From JAMHWF01 sp964371405 (GTDB lineage Bacteria > Pseudomonadota > Gammaproteobacteria > Burkholderiales > Burkholderiaceae_C), in the NCBI GenBank assembly GCA_964371405.1, contig CAYJLV010000014.1, forward strand, positions 11,887-75,886: 64,000 nt of DNA, given 5' to 3'. Below are positions 1 through 11,453 of the stretch, piece after piece. The stretch's first letter is position 1. Each line of letters opens with the position of its first letter. Position numbers and translations under genes: made by a program. The notes under the pieces were generated by a model. The model searched no databases. It worked only from the letters and a program-made list of their open reading frames with translations, and was not told where the DNA came from.

Positions 1-242
1 TGCCAGCTCGTCTTCGTCTCGGCGTCGGCGATCGGCGATCTGCCGCGCGTGCTCGACGCACTGCGCGGCAGCGCCGCACTGACCGTCGCCGACAGCCCCG
101 GCGCGGCGCGCCGCGGCGTCGCCGTCAACCTCGTCGATATCGGCGACGAACGCATCGGCTTCGAGGTCAACCTGCGCGCCGCGCAGGCCGCGCGCCTCGT
201 CCTCAGCTCCAAGCTGCTGCGGCTGGCGCGCGAGGTGCAGCC

Positions 243-246
<4 letters not shown>
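1..246 (+). CDS. YfiR/DUF4154-family periplasmic protein, C-terminal part
   Basis: Only the last 81 residues are in the window, since the frame is open from base 1. The visible part starts with Cys-Gln-Leu-Val-Phe-Val and continues through a 'LTVADSPG' segment, a 'VNLVDIGDERIGFEVNL' segment and a closing 'LVLSSKLLRLA' helix. This is the order seen at the end of YfiR-like (DUF4154) proteins, which are periplasmic partners that restrain membrane signalling proteins. The stop overlaps the start of the next gene (ATGA), so the two are translationally coupled. The pairing with a CHASE8 sensor kinase supports a periplasmic regulatory role, although the signal peptide and first half cannot be seen. 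Confidence 0.75.
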
Positions 247-2606
<2,360 letters not shown>

Positions 2607-2634
2607 TGCAGCTCGGCGGCGCGCCGGCGCTGCC

Positions 2635-3270
2635 TCAATCCCCGCGCAGACGGGGCACGAACGCGGGCGTCGCCGCCGCGTAGCGCCGCCATGCCGCGCC
2701 GTGCGCGGCGAGCAGGTCCGCGTCTTCCACGCGCGCCGCGCGCGCATAGAACCACGCCAGCGGCGCCAACAGCAGCAGGCCGAGCCAGCCCGGCCACAGC
2801 AGCAGCGCGCCGGAGGCGACGAGTCCGCAGGCCGCGTACTCGGGGTGACGCACGCGCGCATAGACGCCGCGCTCGGCGAGGCGCCCCTCGCGCGCTGCAG
2901 CGGCGATCGCGTTGCGCGCCGCCAGCAGCACGCCGATGCCGGCAGCGACGGCTGCAGCTCCCGCGAGCTGCAGCGGCCCCCACGGCGCCAGTGGCTGCCA
3001 GCCGAGCACCATCGCGAGCGTCTCGGCCGGCTCGCGCGGCCACGCATGGCCGCCGAACTGGCGCTGCGCGGCGCGCCCGCTCCACACGGCCAGCGCGAGC
3101 GGCAGCCCGTAGCGTTCGGCGACGACGGCCAGCAGGTAGGCGGCGAGTGCGCCGACGCCGCGCCAGGCGTGCGCAGCGCGCGCGGCGGCGAGTGCGAACA
3201 GCAGTGCCGCGACGAGGGCGCCGGCGAGCAGCAGCAGGCCCCAGGCCCCGGCGACCGCGGCGTCGTTCAT
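2635..3270 (-). CDS. Isoprenylcysteine carboxyl methyltransferase-type membrane protein
   Basis: This 211-residue polytopic membrane protein has about five hydrophobic segments. Its C-terminal signature is that of the ICMT/phospholipid methyltransferase fold: 'RHPEY' at 141-145, then two membrane segments, then an acidic-aromatic tail ('EDADLLAAHGAAWRRY'). Family members bind S-adenosylmethionine at the membrane and methylate a lipid or prenyl-like substrate. Bacterial members mostly have no proven substrate. It starts 4 bases after the stop of the upstream synthetase/acetyltransferase gene, so the two are probably one transcript. Nothing in the sequence identifies the substrate. Confidence 0.8.
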   Translation of the reverse strand: MNDAAVAGAWGLLLLAGALVAALLFALAAARAAHAWRGVGALAAYLLAVVAERYGLPLALAVWSGRAAQRQFGGHAWPREPAETLAMVLGWQPLAPWGPLQLAGAAAVAAGIGVLLAARNAIAAAAREGRLAERGVYARVRHPEYAACGLVASGALLLWPGWLGLLLLAPLAWFYARAARVEDADLLAAHGAAWRRYAAATPAFVPRLRGD

Positions 3271-3274
3271 CGCG

Positions 3275-5941
3275 TCATCGAGGCGGCGCGAGCGGCATCA
3301 CGACGCGCAGCGCGTCACGGTTCGACGTGGCGTCGTCGACTTCGAAGCCCAGCGCCTGCGCCAGCTCGAGCATCTTGCGGTTCTCGGGCAGCACCAGCCC
3401 GACCAGCCGCGGCGTGCCGCGCCCGCGCGTGTAGCGCACCACCTTGTCGAGCAGCAGGTGGCCGAGGCCGCGTCGCTGCAGGTCGCTGCGCACGATGATC
3501 GCAAACTCGGCCTCGGCGTTGTCGGGGTCCGTGATCGCGCGCACCACGCCCAGCGTCTCGGGCGCGCCGTCGGCGCCGGATGCGGTGGCGACGAAGGCCA
3601 TCTCGCGCTCATAGTCGACCTGCGTCAGCCGCGCCAGCTCGGCGCGCGACAGCTCGCGCCGGTACTGGAACGCGCGCAGCCGGACGTCCTCGGGCGTCAG
3701 CTTCTCGATGAAGGCGCGGTGCTGCGCCTCGTCGTCGGGACGGATCGGCCGGACCACGATCTCGCGGCCCTCCCAGCTCGTGCGTTCCTCGAGCTCGTCG
3801 GGGTAGGGGCGGATCGCGAAGCGCGCGGCGCCGCCGCCGGCGTCGGCAGCGACGCGGATGCGCGCATCGAGCGCGATCACGCCGTCGGCGTCGGCCCACA
3901 GCGGGTTGATGTCGAGCTCGGCCAGCTCGGGCAGGTCGGCCAGCAGCTGCGATACGGCGACCAGCACGTCGCACACGGCGTCGACGCGCGCCGGCGCGCG
4001 GTCGCGGTAGCCGGCGAGCAGCTTCGCGACGCGCGTGCGCGACACCAGCTCGCGCGCCAGCGGCGCGTTCAGCGGCGGCAGCGCGACGGCGCGGTCGGCC
4101 AGCACCTCGACGGCCGTGCCGCCCTGGCCGAACAGCACGACGGGGCCGAACACGCTGTCGATGCTGGCGCCGATGATCAACTCCTCGGCCTGCGGCCGGC
4201 GCACCATCGCCTGCACCGTGAAGCCTTCGACGCGCGCGTCGGGTCGGCGCTCGCGCACGCGTTCGAGCATCGCGTCGGCGGCCGCGCCGACGGCCTCGTC
4301 GTTGCCGAGTTCGAGCGCGACGCCGCCGACGTCCGACTTGTGCGTGATGTCGGGCGACAGGATCTTCAGCGCGACCGGGTAGCCGAAGCGCTTGGCCGCG
4401 GCACGGGCGGCGGCAGCGTCGGGCGGCACGACGACGGTCGGCACGACGGGGATTCCGTAGGCCGTCAGCACCGCCTTGGCGTCGGCCTCGCCGAGCCAGG
4501 GCCTGCCGGCGGCCAGCGCGTGCTCGATCAGGGCGCGCGCCGCGGCGCGGTCGGGCGGGGCGGCGGGTGTGCGCGTCGGCGCCTCGAGCAACTGCTCCTG
4601 GTTGCGGCGGTAGGTGGCGAGCATCGCGAAGGCGTGCACCGCCGCCTCGGGCGTCGCGTAGTCGGCGACGCCGGCGTCCTCGAACAGCTCGCGCGCGGCG
4701 GCCACACCGCCGTCGCCGAGCCAGCACGCCAGCACGCGCGCCGGGTTGTCGCGCACGATCGGCACGCAGGCGCGCGCGATGTCTTCGCTGCGCACGATCG
4801 CCGTCGGCGCGTGGCAGAACAGCACGGCCGGTTGTGCCGGCTCGGCCAGCAGCGCGCGCAGCGTCGCCGTGTAGCGCTCGACCGGCGCGTCGCCGATGAT
4901 GTCGATCGGGTTGGCGCGCGACCAGGTCTTCGGCAGCGCGGCGTCGAGGGTGGCGAGCAGCTCGGGGCCGAGCGCCGCCAGCGGCACGCCGGCCGGCTCG
5001 GCGGCGTCGGCCGCCATCACGCCGGCGCCGCCGCCGTTGGTCATCACGACCAGCTCGCGGCTGCGGTTGGCGCCGAAACGCGCCAGCGTCTCGGCCGCCA
5101 TGAACAGCTCGGCCAGGGTGTCGACGCGCAGCATGCCGGCGCGCCGGATCGCCGCGTCGAACACGATGTCGGAGCCCGCCATCGCGCCGGTGTGCGAGGC
5201 GGCGGCCTTCACGCCCTGGCCGGCGCGCCCCGCCTTCACGACGATCACCGGCTTGTTGCGCGCCGCCGCGCGCGCCGCCGACATGAACTTGCGCGGCGAC
5301 TCGATCGACTCGATGTAGAGCAGGATCGAGCGTGTGCAGGGATCGCTCGCCAGCCAGTCGAGCAGGTCGCCGAAGTCGACATCGCTGCGCTCGCCGAGCG
5401 ACACCATGCGCGAGAAGCCGATGCTCCGCGACTTGGCCCAGTCGAGCACGGCGGTGACGAGCGCGCCCGACTGCGACACGAAGGCGATGTCGCCGGCCAG
5501 CGCATCGGTGTGCGCGAAGCTGGCGTTCAGGCCGAGGTGCGGCGTCAGCAGGCCGAGGCAGTTCGGGCCGAGCACGCGCAGCAGGTGCGGCCGCGCGGCG
5601 TCGAGCGTCTGCTGCTTCTGCGCCGCGGTGAGGCCGGCCGTCATCACGATCGTGGCGCGCGTGCCGAGCGCGCCGAGCGCGGCGACCAAGCCCGGGATCG
5701 TCGCCGGCGGCGTGCACAGCACGGCCAGGTCGGGCGGCGCCGGCAGGGCGTCGACCGTGGCATGGCAGGGCTGGCCGTCGAGATCGCTGCGCGACGGGTT
5801 GACGGCGTGCACCGGTCCCTTGAAGGCGCCGGCGCGCAGGTTACGCCAGACGGTGGCACCGACGCTACCGGGGCGGTCGGAGGCGCCGACGACGGCGACG
5901 GACGCCGGTTCGAGCAGGCGGTCGAGATGGCGGATCGTCAT
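3275..5941 (-). CDS. NDP-forming acyl-CoA synthetase / GNAT acetyltransferase fusion (Pat-like)
   Basis: The 888-residue protein has the domain order of protein lysine acetyltransferases such as Pat/YfiQ. A CoA-binding domain (about 8-130) and succinyl-CoA-ligase-like domains (about 145-450) come first, then an ATP-grasp domain (about 470-690). A C-terminal GNAT domain (about 720-885) carries the acetyl-CoA loop 'RRGLGHLLL'. His250 in 'SHTGAMAG' corresponds to the phosphohistidine of ADP-forming acetyl-CoA synthetases. The synthetase half may therefore be competent, unlike in some Pat enzymes where this residue is reported lost. The expected role is acetylation of metabolic enzymes such as acetyl-CoA synthetase, and possibly acyl-CoA formation as well. 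It is the first gene of a short operon with the methyltransferase. Confidence 0.9.
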   Translation of the reverse strand: MTIRHLDRLLEPASVAVVGASDRPGSVGATVWRNLRAGAFKGPVHAVNPSRSDLDGQPCHATVDALPAPPDLAVLCTPPATIPGLVAALGALGTRATIVMTAGLTAAQKQQTLDAARPHLLRVLGPNCLGLLTPHLGLNASFAHTDALAGDIAFVSQSGALVTAVLDWAKSRSIGFSRMVSLGERSDVDFGDLLDWLASDPCTRSILLYIESIESPRKFMSAARAAARNKPVIVVKAGRAGQGVKAAASHTGAMAGSDIVFDAAIRRAGMLRVDTLAELFMAAETLARFGANRSRELVVMTNGGGAGVMAADAAEPAGVPLAALGPELLATLDAALPKTWSRANPIDIIGDAPVERYTATLRALLAEPAQPAVLFCHAPTAIVRSEDIARACVPIVRDNPARVLACWLGDGGVAAARELFEDAGVADYATPEAAVHAFAMLATYRRNQEQLLEAPTRTPAAPPDRAAARALIEHALAAGRPWLGEADAKAVLTAYGIPVVPTVVVPPDAAAARAAAKRFGYPVALKILSPDITHKSDVGGVALELGNDEAVGAAADAMLERVRERRPDARVEGFTVQAMVRRPQAEELIIGASIDSVFGPVVLFGQGGTAVEVLADRAVALPPLNAPLARELVSRTRVAKLLAGYRDRAPARVDAVCDVLVAVSQLLADLPELAELDINPLWADADGVIALDARIRVAADAGGGAARFAIRPYPDELEERTSWEGREIVVRPIRPDDEAQHRAFIEKLTPEDVRLRAFQYRRELSRAELARLTQVDYEREMAFVATASGADGAPETLGVVRAITDPDNAEAEFAIIVRSDLQRRGLGHLLLDKVVRYTRGRGTPRLVGLVLPENRKMLELAQALGFEVDDATSNRDALRVVMPLAPPR

Positions 5942-6014
5942 CGCGCGGGCCGCGCGACGGCGTGTTCCGATTCAGCAGGAAGACGGCAGTTCATGAGCCA
6001 TCTTATGCCGCGCC

Positions 6015-6827
6015 TCAAGTCATCGTGTTGACCAGCAGCGCCTGCAGGGTGTAGCGCCAGTCGCTGGCGCGCTCGGCATCGTCGACCGGCACGCCGCCGG
6101 CGCGCAGCGTCCAGCGCTCGCCGCCGTTCGCATCGATGACGACGTCGGCCTCCCGCACCGCCTCGTCGGCCGAGTCGACCAGGCGCAGCCGCGCCTGGCT
6201 CTGGCGCGCGAGCTGCTCGGCGTGGCGCAGCCGAGCCGGCGTCGGCTCCTGGCCCGCCGGCGCGGCGATGCGCAACTCGATGCCGGTCAGCGCCGCGGCC
6301 TGCAGCAGCGCGTCGCTGCGCGGCGTGCGCGCGTCGCCGAGATAGGCCACGCGCAACTCGGCCAGCGGCTTGCCGCTGCGTTCGTGCACGCCCAGCAGGT
6401 CGGCGAGGGCGTGCGTCGGGTGGTTCTCGTCGCCGAGGCCGTTGTAGACCGGCACGCCGGCGTCGCTTTCGACGCGCTCGATCAGCGTGGCCGGCATCGC
6501 CGTGCAGTCGATCGCGTCGTAGAGCCGGCCGAGCAGCCGCGCCGTGGCGTCGAGTTCACCGTTGTGCAGGTGCGAATCGCTCGGCCGCAGCTGCGCGACC
6601 TGCGCGCCGAGCTCGACGGCGGCGCGGCGCAGCACGCTCGCGCCGCGCCCCGGCGCGTCGCACAGCAACGCAAGGTTCTTGCCGCGCAACGGCGCCGCCC
6701 CGCGGCCGGCGCGCTCGGCACGCCGCAACTGCCGGGCCGTGTCGAACAGCGCCAGCACGTCGGCGCGCGTCAGCGCGTCGATCGACCACAGATTGCGATG
6801 CGACAGGACAGGGCTCTTCGAGATCAC
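6015..6827 (-). CDS. Aspartate/ornithine carbamoyltransferase-family homologue with altered active site
   Basis: The 270-residue protein has the two-domain carbamoyltransferase architecture, with the conserved 'HPTHALADLL' loop (compare HPTQ-LAD) and the 'LRVAYLGDARTPRSDALLQAA' nucleotide-fold segment. The carbamoyl-phosphate loop, normally STRTR/S between strand 1 and helix 2, reads 'APGRGASVLRRAAVELGA' here, so the canonical Ser-Thr-Arg-Thr is absent. A longer frame extends upstream to 6992. I chose the GTG at 6827 because homology begins just after it ('SPVLSHRNLWSIDAL') and the longer start would run over the FNR box. With the key motif changed, normal carbamoyl transfer is doubtful. It may be a regulatory or neofunctionalised paralogue. 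Confidence 0.75.
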   Translation of the reverse strand: MISKSPVLSHRNLWSIDALTRADVLALFDTARQLRRAERAGRGAAPLRGKNLALLCDAPGRGASVLRRAAVELGAQVAQLRPSDSHLHNGELDATARLLGRLYDAIDCTAMPATLIERVESDAGVPVYNGLGDENHPTHALADLLGVHERSGKPLAELRVAYLGDARTPRSDALLQAAALTGIELRIAAPAGQEPTPARLRHAEQLARQSQARLRLVDSADEAVREADVVIDANGGERWTLRAGGVPVDDAERASDWRYTLQALLVNTMT

Positions 6828-6860
6828 GGCGTTAGCGTACCCACGGCCTGTGCGGGGTGT

Positions 6861-6874
6861 TTGACGCCCGTCAA
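6861..6874. promoter_or_regulatory. FNR-type binding site TTGACGCCCGTCAA
   Basis: This is a perfect inverted repeat TTGAC-N4-GTCAA, matching the FNR/Dnr consensus TTGAT-N4-ATCAA. It lies between the carbamoyltransferase homologue (starting leftward at 6827) and the FNR-like gene (starting rightward at 7017). Its centre is 40.5 bases upstream of the leftward start, which fits a class II activator position if transcription begins at about the start codon. It could equally serve autoregulation of the regulator gene. Confidence 0.75.
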
Positions 6875-7016
6875 GCGCAGCCCGCCCCGCCGCCGACCGA
6901 TACGCGCCCGACACGAAGCGTTCACGCAGTGTTACGCAGCGTGGCGTGATGTTGTCACGGGGGTTGCGGTCGCTTCTTAAGCTCCCGTGCATCGATCAGC
7001 GACAGGAGCCGGGGCC

Positions 7017-7736
7017 ATGACCAACACGACGCACGACCACCGCCAGATGGCGCAGCGCATCGCCGAGAGCCTGCGCCTGCTCGAGGAGAGCCTGCCGATC
7101 CAGCGCCGCGTCGTGCACAACGGCGACACCATCTACCAGGCGGGCGAGGCGTTCGGCTGCCTGTACGTGATGAACTCGGGCTTCGTCAAGATCGTCAACC
7201 TGTCGCAGGACGGGCGCGAGCAGGTTGTCGGCCTGCATTTCCGCGGCGACTGGCTGGGCATGGACGGCATCGCCACCGGGCGCTACGGCTGCGACGCCGT
7301 CGCGATGGACACCGGCGAAGTCTGGAGCGTGCGCTACGACGCGCTGCTCGCCGCCGCCGTCAAGCAGCCGGCGCTGCTGGTCGCGATGCACCAGGCGATG
7401 AGCCGCGAGCTCGGCCGGGACCGCGACACGCTGCTGTCGCTGTGCACGTTGCCGGCCGATGCGCGCGTCGCCGACTTCCTGCGCTACTGGGCCGACGCGC
7501 TGGCCGAGCGCGGCCTGCGCACCGACCAGATCACGCTGCGCATGACGCGCGCCGAGATCGGCAACTACCTCGGCATGACGCTCGAAAGCGTCAGCCGCGC
7601 GCTGTCGCGCCTGGCGCGCGGCGACGTGATCCGCTTCAGCGAGAAGGGCCGCCGCGACATCGAGATCCCCGAGGTCGGCGCGCTGACGAAGTTCATCCAG
7701 CGCAGCATGACGCCGGCAGGCGCCAGCGTGCACTGA
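7017..7736 (+). CDS. CRP/FNR-family transcriptional regulator (FNR-like, without N-terminal Cys cluster)
   Basis: The 239-residue regulator has an N-terminal cyclic-nucleotide-binding-like beta roll (about 30-150), a long dimerisation helix and a C-terminal HTH. The recognition helix 'ESVSRALSRL' has the E-x-x-S-R signature of FNR, predicting TTGAT-type half-sites like those found in this window. The N terminus has no Cys-x2-Cys-x5-Cys motif. The only cysteines are near 48, 92 and 143, so an E. coli FNR-type 4Fe-4S sensor is unlikely and the signal is unclear. I chose the ATG at 7017 because AGGAG lies about 10 bases upstream. A TTGTCA-N17-TCTTAA promoter-like pair lies at 6952-6980. Confidence 0.88.
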   Translation: MTNTTHDHRQMAQRIAESLRLLEESLPIQRRVVHNGDTIYQAGEAFGCLYVMNSGFVKIVNLSQDGREQVVGLHFRGDWLGMDGIATGRYGCDAVAMDTGEVWSVRYDALLAAAVKQPALLVAMHQAMSRELGRDRDTLLSLCTLPADARVADFLRYWADALAERGLRTDQITLRMTRAEIGNYLGMTLESVSRALSRLARGDVIRFSEKGRRDIEIPEVGALTKFIQRSMTPAGASVH

Positions 7737-7744
7737 CGACCCCT

Positions 7745-7766
7745 CGGCCGACGGGACCGTCGGCCG
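7745..7766. terminator. Terminator-like hairpin after the FNR-like gene
   Basis: A perfect 10-bp stem, CGGCCGACGG paired with CCGTCGGCCG around a 2-base spacer, begins 9 bases after the FNR-like stop codon. There is only a short TT run afterwards, so intrinsic termination is plausible but not certain. Confidence 0.5.
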
Positions 7767-7870
7767 TTCCCCCGGGGCCATGAGGGGCCTCTTCGTGATC
7801 CTTGGGATCGCGGGCCGGCTTGGGAGATTCCCGGCGCTTGGCCCTTGGCCCTTGGCCTGTGCGGTACGTC

Positions 7871-9955
7871 TTATGTCTTGAGCACCCGCACGATCGCGCG
7901 CGCGAGTTGGGTGCGCGTGAACGGCTTGTGCAGCAGCTCCCACGGCGGCGGGCGGTCGAGCACCCCGCTGGAATAGCCCGACATCAGCAGAACCGGCAAT
8001 CCCGGCATGCGGCGCTCGGCCTCGGCGGCGAAGTCGGTGCCGCGCATGCCGGCGCCGAGCGCGATGTCGCTGAGCAGCAGGTCGAACGGCAGCGCTGCGT
8101 CGGCGGTATCGGCGCCGAGCAGCGGCAGCGCCTGCTCGGCGTTGGCGCACGGCGTGACACTGCAGCCCAGCGCCTCGAGGAAGGTCTGCGCGATGCGGCG
8201 CACCTCGGCGTCGTCCTCGACCAGCAGCACGCGCGTGCCGGACGGCACGTCGGCGCTCTCCGGCGCGATGTCGTCGTCGGCTGCGGCGACGCCCGGGCGC
8301 GGCAGGTACAGCGTGATCGTCGTGCCGACGCCGAGCAGGCTGTCGATCGTCACCGCGCCGCGCGACTGGCGCGCGAAGCCGTACACCGTCGACAGGCCGA
8401 GGCCGGTGCCGCGGCCGGCGTCCTTCGTCGTGAAGAAGGGCTCGAAGGCGCGCTCGCGGATCGACGCCGACATGCCGGTGCCGGTGTCGGCCACCGAGAT
8501 CGCGACGTAGCCGGCGGCGACGCTGCCCTCATCGGCCGCGCCGTCTTCGGATGCCTCGACGGCGAGGCCGGGAGGCAGCGCGTCGCAGGGTCGGCACCGG
8601 AAGGCGAGGGTGCCGCCGTCGGGCATGGCGTCGCGCGCATTGATCGCGACGTTGAGCAGCGCCGATTCGAGCTGCGACAGGTCGGCCAGGCAGTGCGGCC
8701 CGCTGCGCAGCGCGTCGACCGAGATGTGGATGCGCTGGTCGAGCGTGCGCCGCAGCATGCCCGTCAGAGCGTGCAGCAGCGCGCCGACGTCGACGGTGCT
8801 CGGCTGCAGCACCTGGCGGCGCGAGAACGCGAGCAGCTTGCTCGTCAGGTCGGCGGCGCGGCGCGTCGCGCGGCTCGCCGCCGCGACCATCTGGCGGCCG
8901 AAGGCGTCGTCGGCGAGCACGGGCAGGTCTTCCAGCACCTGCAGGTTGCCCGAGATCACGGTCAGCAGGTTGTTGAAGTCGTGCGCGATGCCGCCCGTGA
9001 GCTGGCCGACGCTCTCCAGCCGCTGCGAGTGGTTGAGCTGCTCCTCGGACTGGGTGCGCTGCAGGCTCGTCGTCAGCAGGCTCGACAGCGCGTCGAGGAA
9101 TCGCACCTCGTCGTCGCCGAAACGCTGGCGCTTGCGCGAGCGCACCGTCAGCGCGCCGACGATGCGCCCGCGGTCCGACAGCGGCACCGCCAGCGCGCAG
9201 GTCAGCCCGGCCGCGAGGTAGGCCGTCGGAACGACGAAGCGGGTTTCGCTGGCGTAGTCCTCGACGACGAAGGGTCGGCCGGTGGAGATCATGTGGCCGG
9301 GCGGCGTGTCGCGCCGGTTCGGCAGGAGGTCGCCGCGCTGCTCGCCCGGCAGCAGGTTGACGCCGCCGGCGACGCGGAACTCGAGGCCGTTGGGTTCGAG
9401 CAGGAAGATGGCGCAGGTGTCGGCGTCGAGCGCCTGCGTGGCGACGACCGGCACCTGCGCCAGCAGCGTCGTCGGGTCGCGCGAGTCGACCGCCAGCCGG
9501 CCGATCTGCGCCACCTGCTCGGCGTAATGGGCGCGCTGCAGCGCCTGGCGCACGCGCGGGTAGGCGCCGATGCCGCGCACCGCGGCGACGACGAACGGCA
9601 GCCCCTGCTGCTGCAGCGGGCTGAGCGCGATCTCGACCATCACTTCGCTGCCGTCGCGGCGCCGCGCGACGAGGTCCATCTGTGTGCCCATCGGCCTCGG
9701 CACCGGCGCGTCGCCGTAGCTGTGCCGGTAGTCGGCGTGGCGCGCGCGCACGCTCGCGGGCACCAGGTCGTCGACCGGGAGGCCGGCGAGCTCGCCCGGG
9801 CCGTAGCCGAGCAGCGCCTCGGCGTGCGGGTTCGCCAGCACGATGTCGCCGTCGGCATCGACGACGAGCAGTGCGTCGGGGTAGGCGGCGAACAGCGCGC
9901 GGTACGCCGTCAGGTCGTCGATGCCGGGCAGTGCCGGGGTCGCCTTGTGCGGCAT
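7871..9955 (-). CDS. PAS-GAF hybrid histidine kinase with C-terminal receiver
   Basis: The 694-residue protein has no membrane segment and should be a cytoplasmic sensor. A PAS domain (about 15-130) is followed by a GAF domain (about 150-300) and a HisKA-type region with phospho-acceptor His325 in 'GGIAHDFNNLL'. An ATPase domain ('DTGTGM', 'GTGLGLSTV') and a C-terminal receiver (about 570-690, 'LLVEDDAEV', 'LLLSDIALGAG') follow. The H-box wording HDFNNLL is typical of soluble hybrid kinases. It lies 27 bases after the OmpR-type regulator gene on the same strand, so the two are probably co-transcribed and may signal together. The GAF ligand cannot be predicted from sequence. Confidence 0.9.
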   Translation of the reverse strand: MPHKATPALPGIDDLTAYRALFAAYPDALLVVDADGDIVLANPHAEALLGYGPGELAGLPVDDLVPASVRARHADYRHSYGDAPVPRPMGTQMDLVARRRDGSEVMVEIALSPLQQQGLPFVVAAVRGIGAYPRVRQALQRAHYAEQVAQIGRLAVDSRDPTTLLAQVPVVATQALDADTCAIFLLEPNGLEFRVAGGVNLLPGEQRGDLLPNRRDTPPGHMISTGRPFVVEDYASETRFVVPTAYLAAGLTCALAVPLSDRGRIVGALTVRSRKRQRFGDDEVRFLDALSSLLTTSLQRTQSEEQLNHSQRLESVGQLTGGIAHDFNNLLTVISGNLQVLEDLPVLADDAFGRQMVAAASRATRRAADLTSKLLAFSRRQVLQPSTVDVGALLHALTGMLRRTLDQRIHISVDALRSGPHCLADLSQLESALLNVAINARDAMPDGGTLAFRCRPCDALPPGLAVEASEDGAADEGSVAAGYVAISVADTGTGMSASIRERAFEPFFTTKDAGRGTGLGLSTVYGFARQSRGAVTIDSLLGVGTTITLYLPRPGVAAADDDIAPESADVPSGTRVLLVEDDAEVRRIAQTFLEALGCSVTPCANAEQALPLLGADTADAALPFDLLLSDIALGAGMRGTDFAAEAERRMPGLPVLLMSGYSSGVLDRPPPWELLHKPFTRTQLARAIVRVLKT

Positions 9956-9982
9956 CGGGTCTCCGTCGGGTGAACTCGAGCC

Positions 9983-10717
<735 letters not shown>

Positions 10718-10820
10718 GCGGCGATATTACCGTCGGCGCGAAGGGCGCGCCGGCGGCCGCCGCGAAGGGCGCTCAAGGAACGCCGGGCCGTCCCAAGTTT
10801 CTTGGCCCCCGCGGGGGGGC

Positions 10821-10841
10821 GGGCCGGGCGCAGCCCGGCCC
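10821..10841. terminator. GC-rich hairpin downstream of the Hsp20 gene
   Basis: A perfect 9-bp stem GGGCCGGGC/GCCCGGCCC with a 3-base loop lies 10 bases beyond the leftward Hsp20 stop. The surrounding C- and G-rich stretch resembles repeats common between genes in Burkholderiales. No U-tract follows, so it may be a repeat element or a transcript-stabilising hairpin instead of a strict terminator. Confidence 0.5.
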
Positions 10842-10850
10842 TGGGGGCGC

Positions 10851-11285
10851 TCAATCGATGGAGATCTTGCGGCTGCGCGCGCCCTCGCGCTTGGGCAGCG
10901 TCAGCTTGAGCACACCGTCCTCGAGCTTGGCGACCACCTGGGTTTCGTCGATGTCGCAACCGAGCGTGAAGCTGCGCGCCACGCGGCCGCGATAGGTCTC
11001 GCGCACCAGCACGCGGCCCTTCTTCTCGTCCTTCTGCTCGAAGTCTTTCTTCACTTCGGCGCTGATCGAGACGTGGTTGCCGTCGACTTCGACGTGGATG
11101 TCTTCCTTCTTGGCGCCCGGGATCTCGGCGCGCACGGCGTAGTCCATTTCGTTCTCGTCGACGTCGAGGCGGATCTCGCGCAGCGGCTCGATATTGCCCG
11201 ACGCGGGGGCAGGCCACGCCGACAGGCGGCGGAACAGCTCGGGGAACATGTCGTCGAGGCTTTCGAAACGGGTCAGTGCATTCAT
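10851..11285 (-). CDS. Hsp20 small heat-shock protein
   Basis: The 144-residue chaperone has an alpha-crystallin domain (about 40-130) preceded by a short N-terminal arm ('FESLDDMFPELFRRL'). It ends with the 'LTLPKREG' strand and an Ile-x-Ile-like tail ('KISID') used for oligomer assembly. It holds unfolding proteins in an ATP-independent way until refolding chaperones act. A longer frame runs to 11405, but the ATG at 11285 is preceded by AGGAGT at the right distance and begins at the family's usual N terminus. A sigma-32-like promoter lies at 11342-11370, so heat induction is expected. Confidence 0.93.
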   Translation of the reverse strand: MNALTRFESLDDMFPELFRRLSAWPAPASGNIEPLREIRLDVDENEMDYAVRAEIPGAKKEDIHVEVDGNHVSISAEVKKDFEQKDEKKGRVLVRETYRGRVARSFTLGCDIDETQVVAKLEDGVLKLTLPKREGARSRKISID

Positions 11286-11341
11286 GTCGAAATACTCCTT
11301 TCTTGCGCAGGGGTTGAACCGCGGATCGGCTCCAGGCCCCA

Positions 11342-11370
11342 CAGATGGGAACGCTTTGCCGGAGGTCAAG
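11342..11370 (-). promoter_or_regulatory. Sigma-32-type heat-shock promoter of the Hsp20 gene
   Basis: Read on the minus strand, CTTGACC is separated by 13 bases from TCCCATCTG. This is close to the RpoH consensus CTTGAAA-N11-15-CCCCATNTA. The predicted start of transcription is near 11334, giving a leader of about 48 bases before the Hsp20 ATG at 11285. Confidence 0.75.
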
Positions 11371-11453
11371 ACCCTGCTGCTGCCGCGCGCGTTGACGCCG
11401 CGCAAGGCAGCGTGGCGCTCGCATCGCTACCGTGGTCGTTCTCGGAGGCCGCG

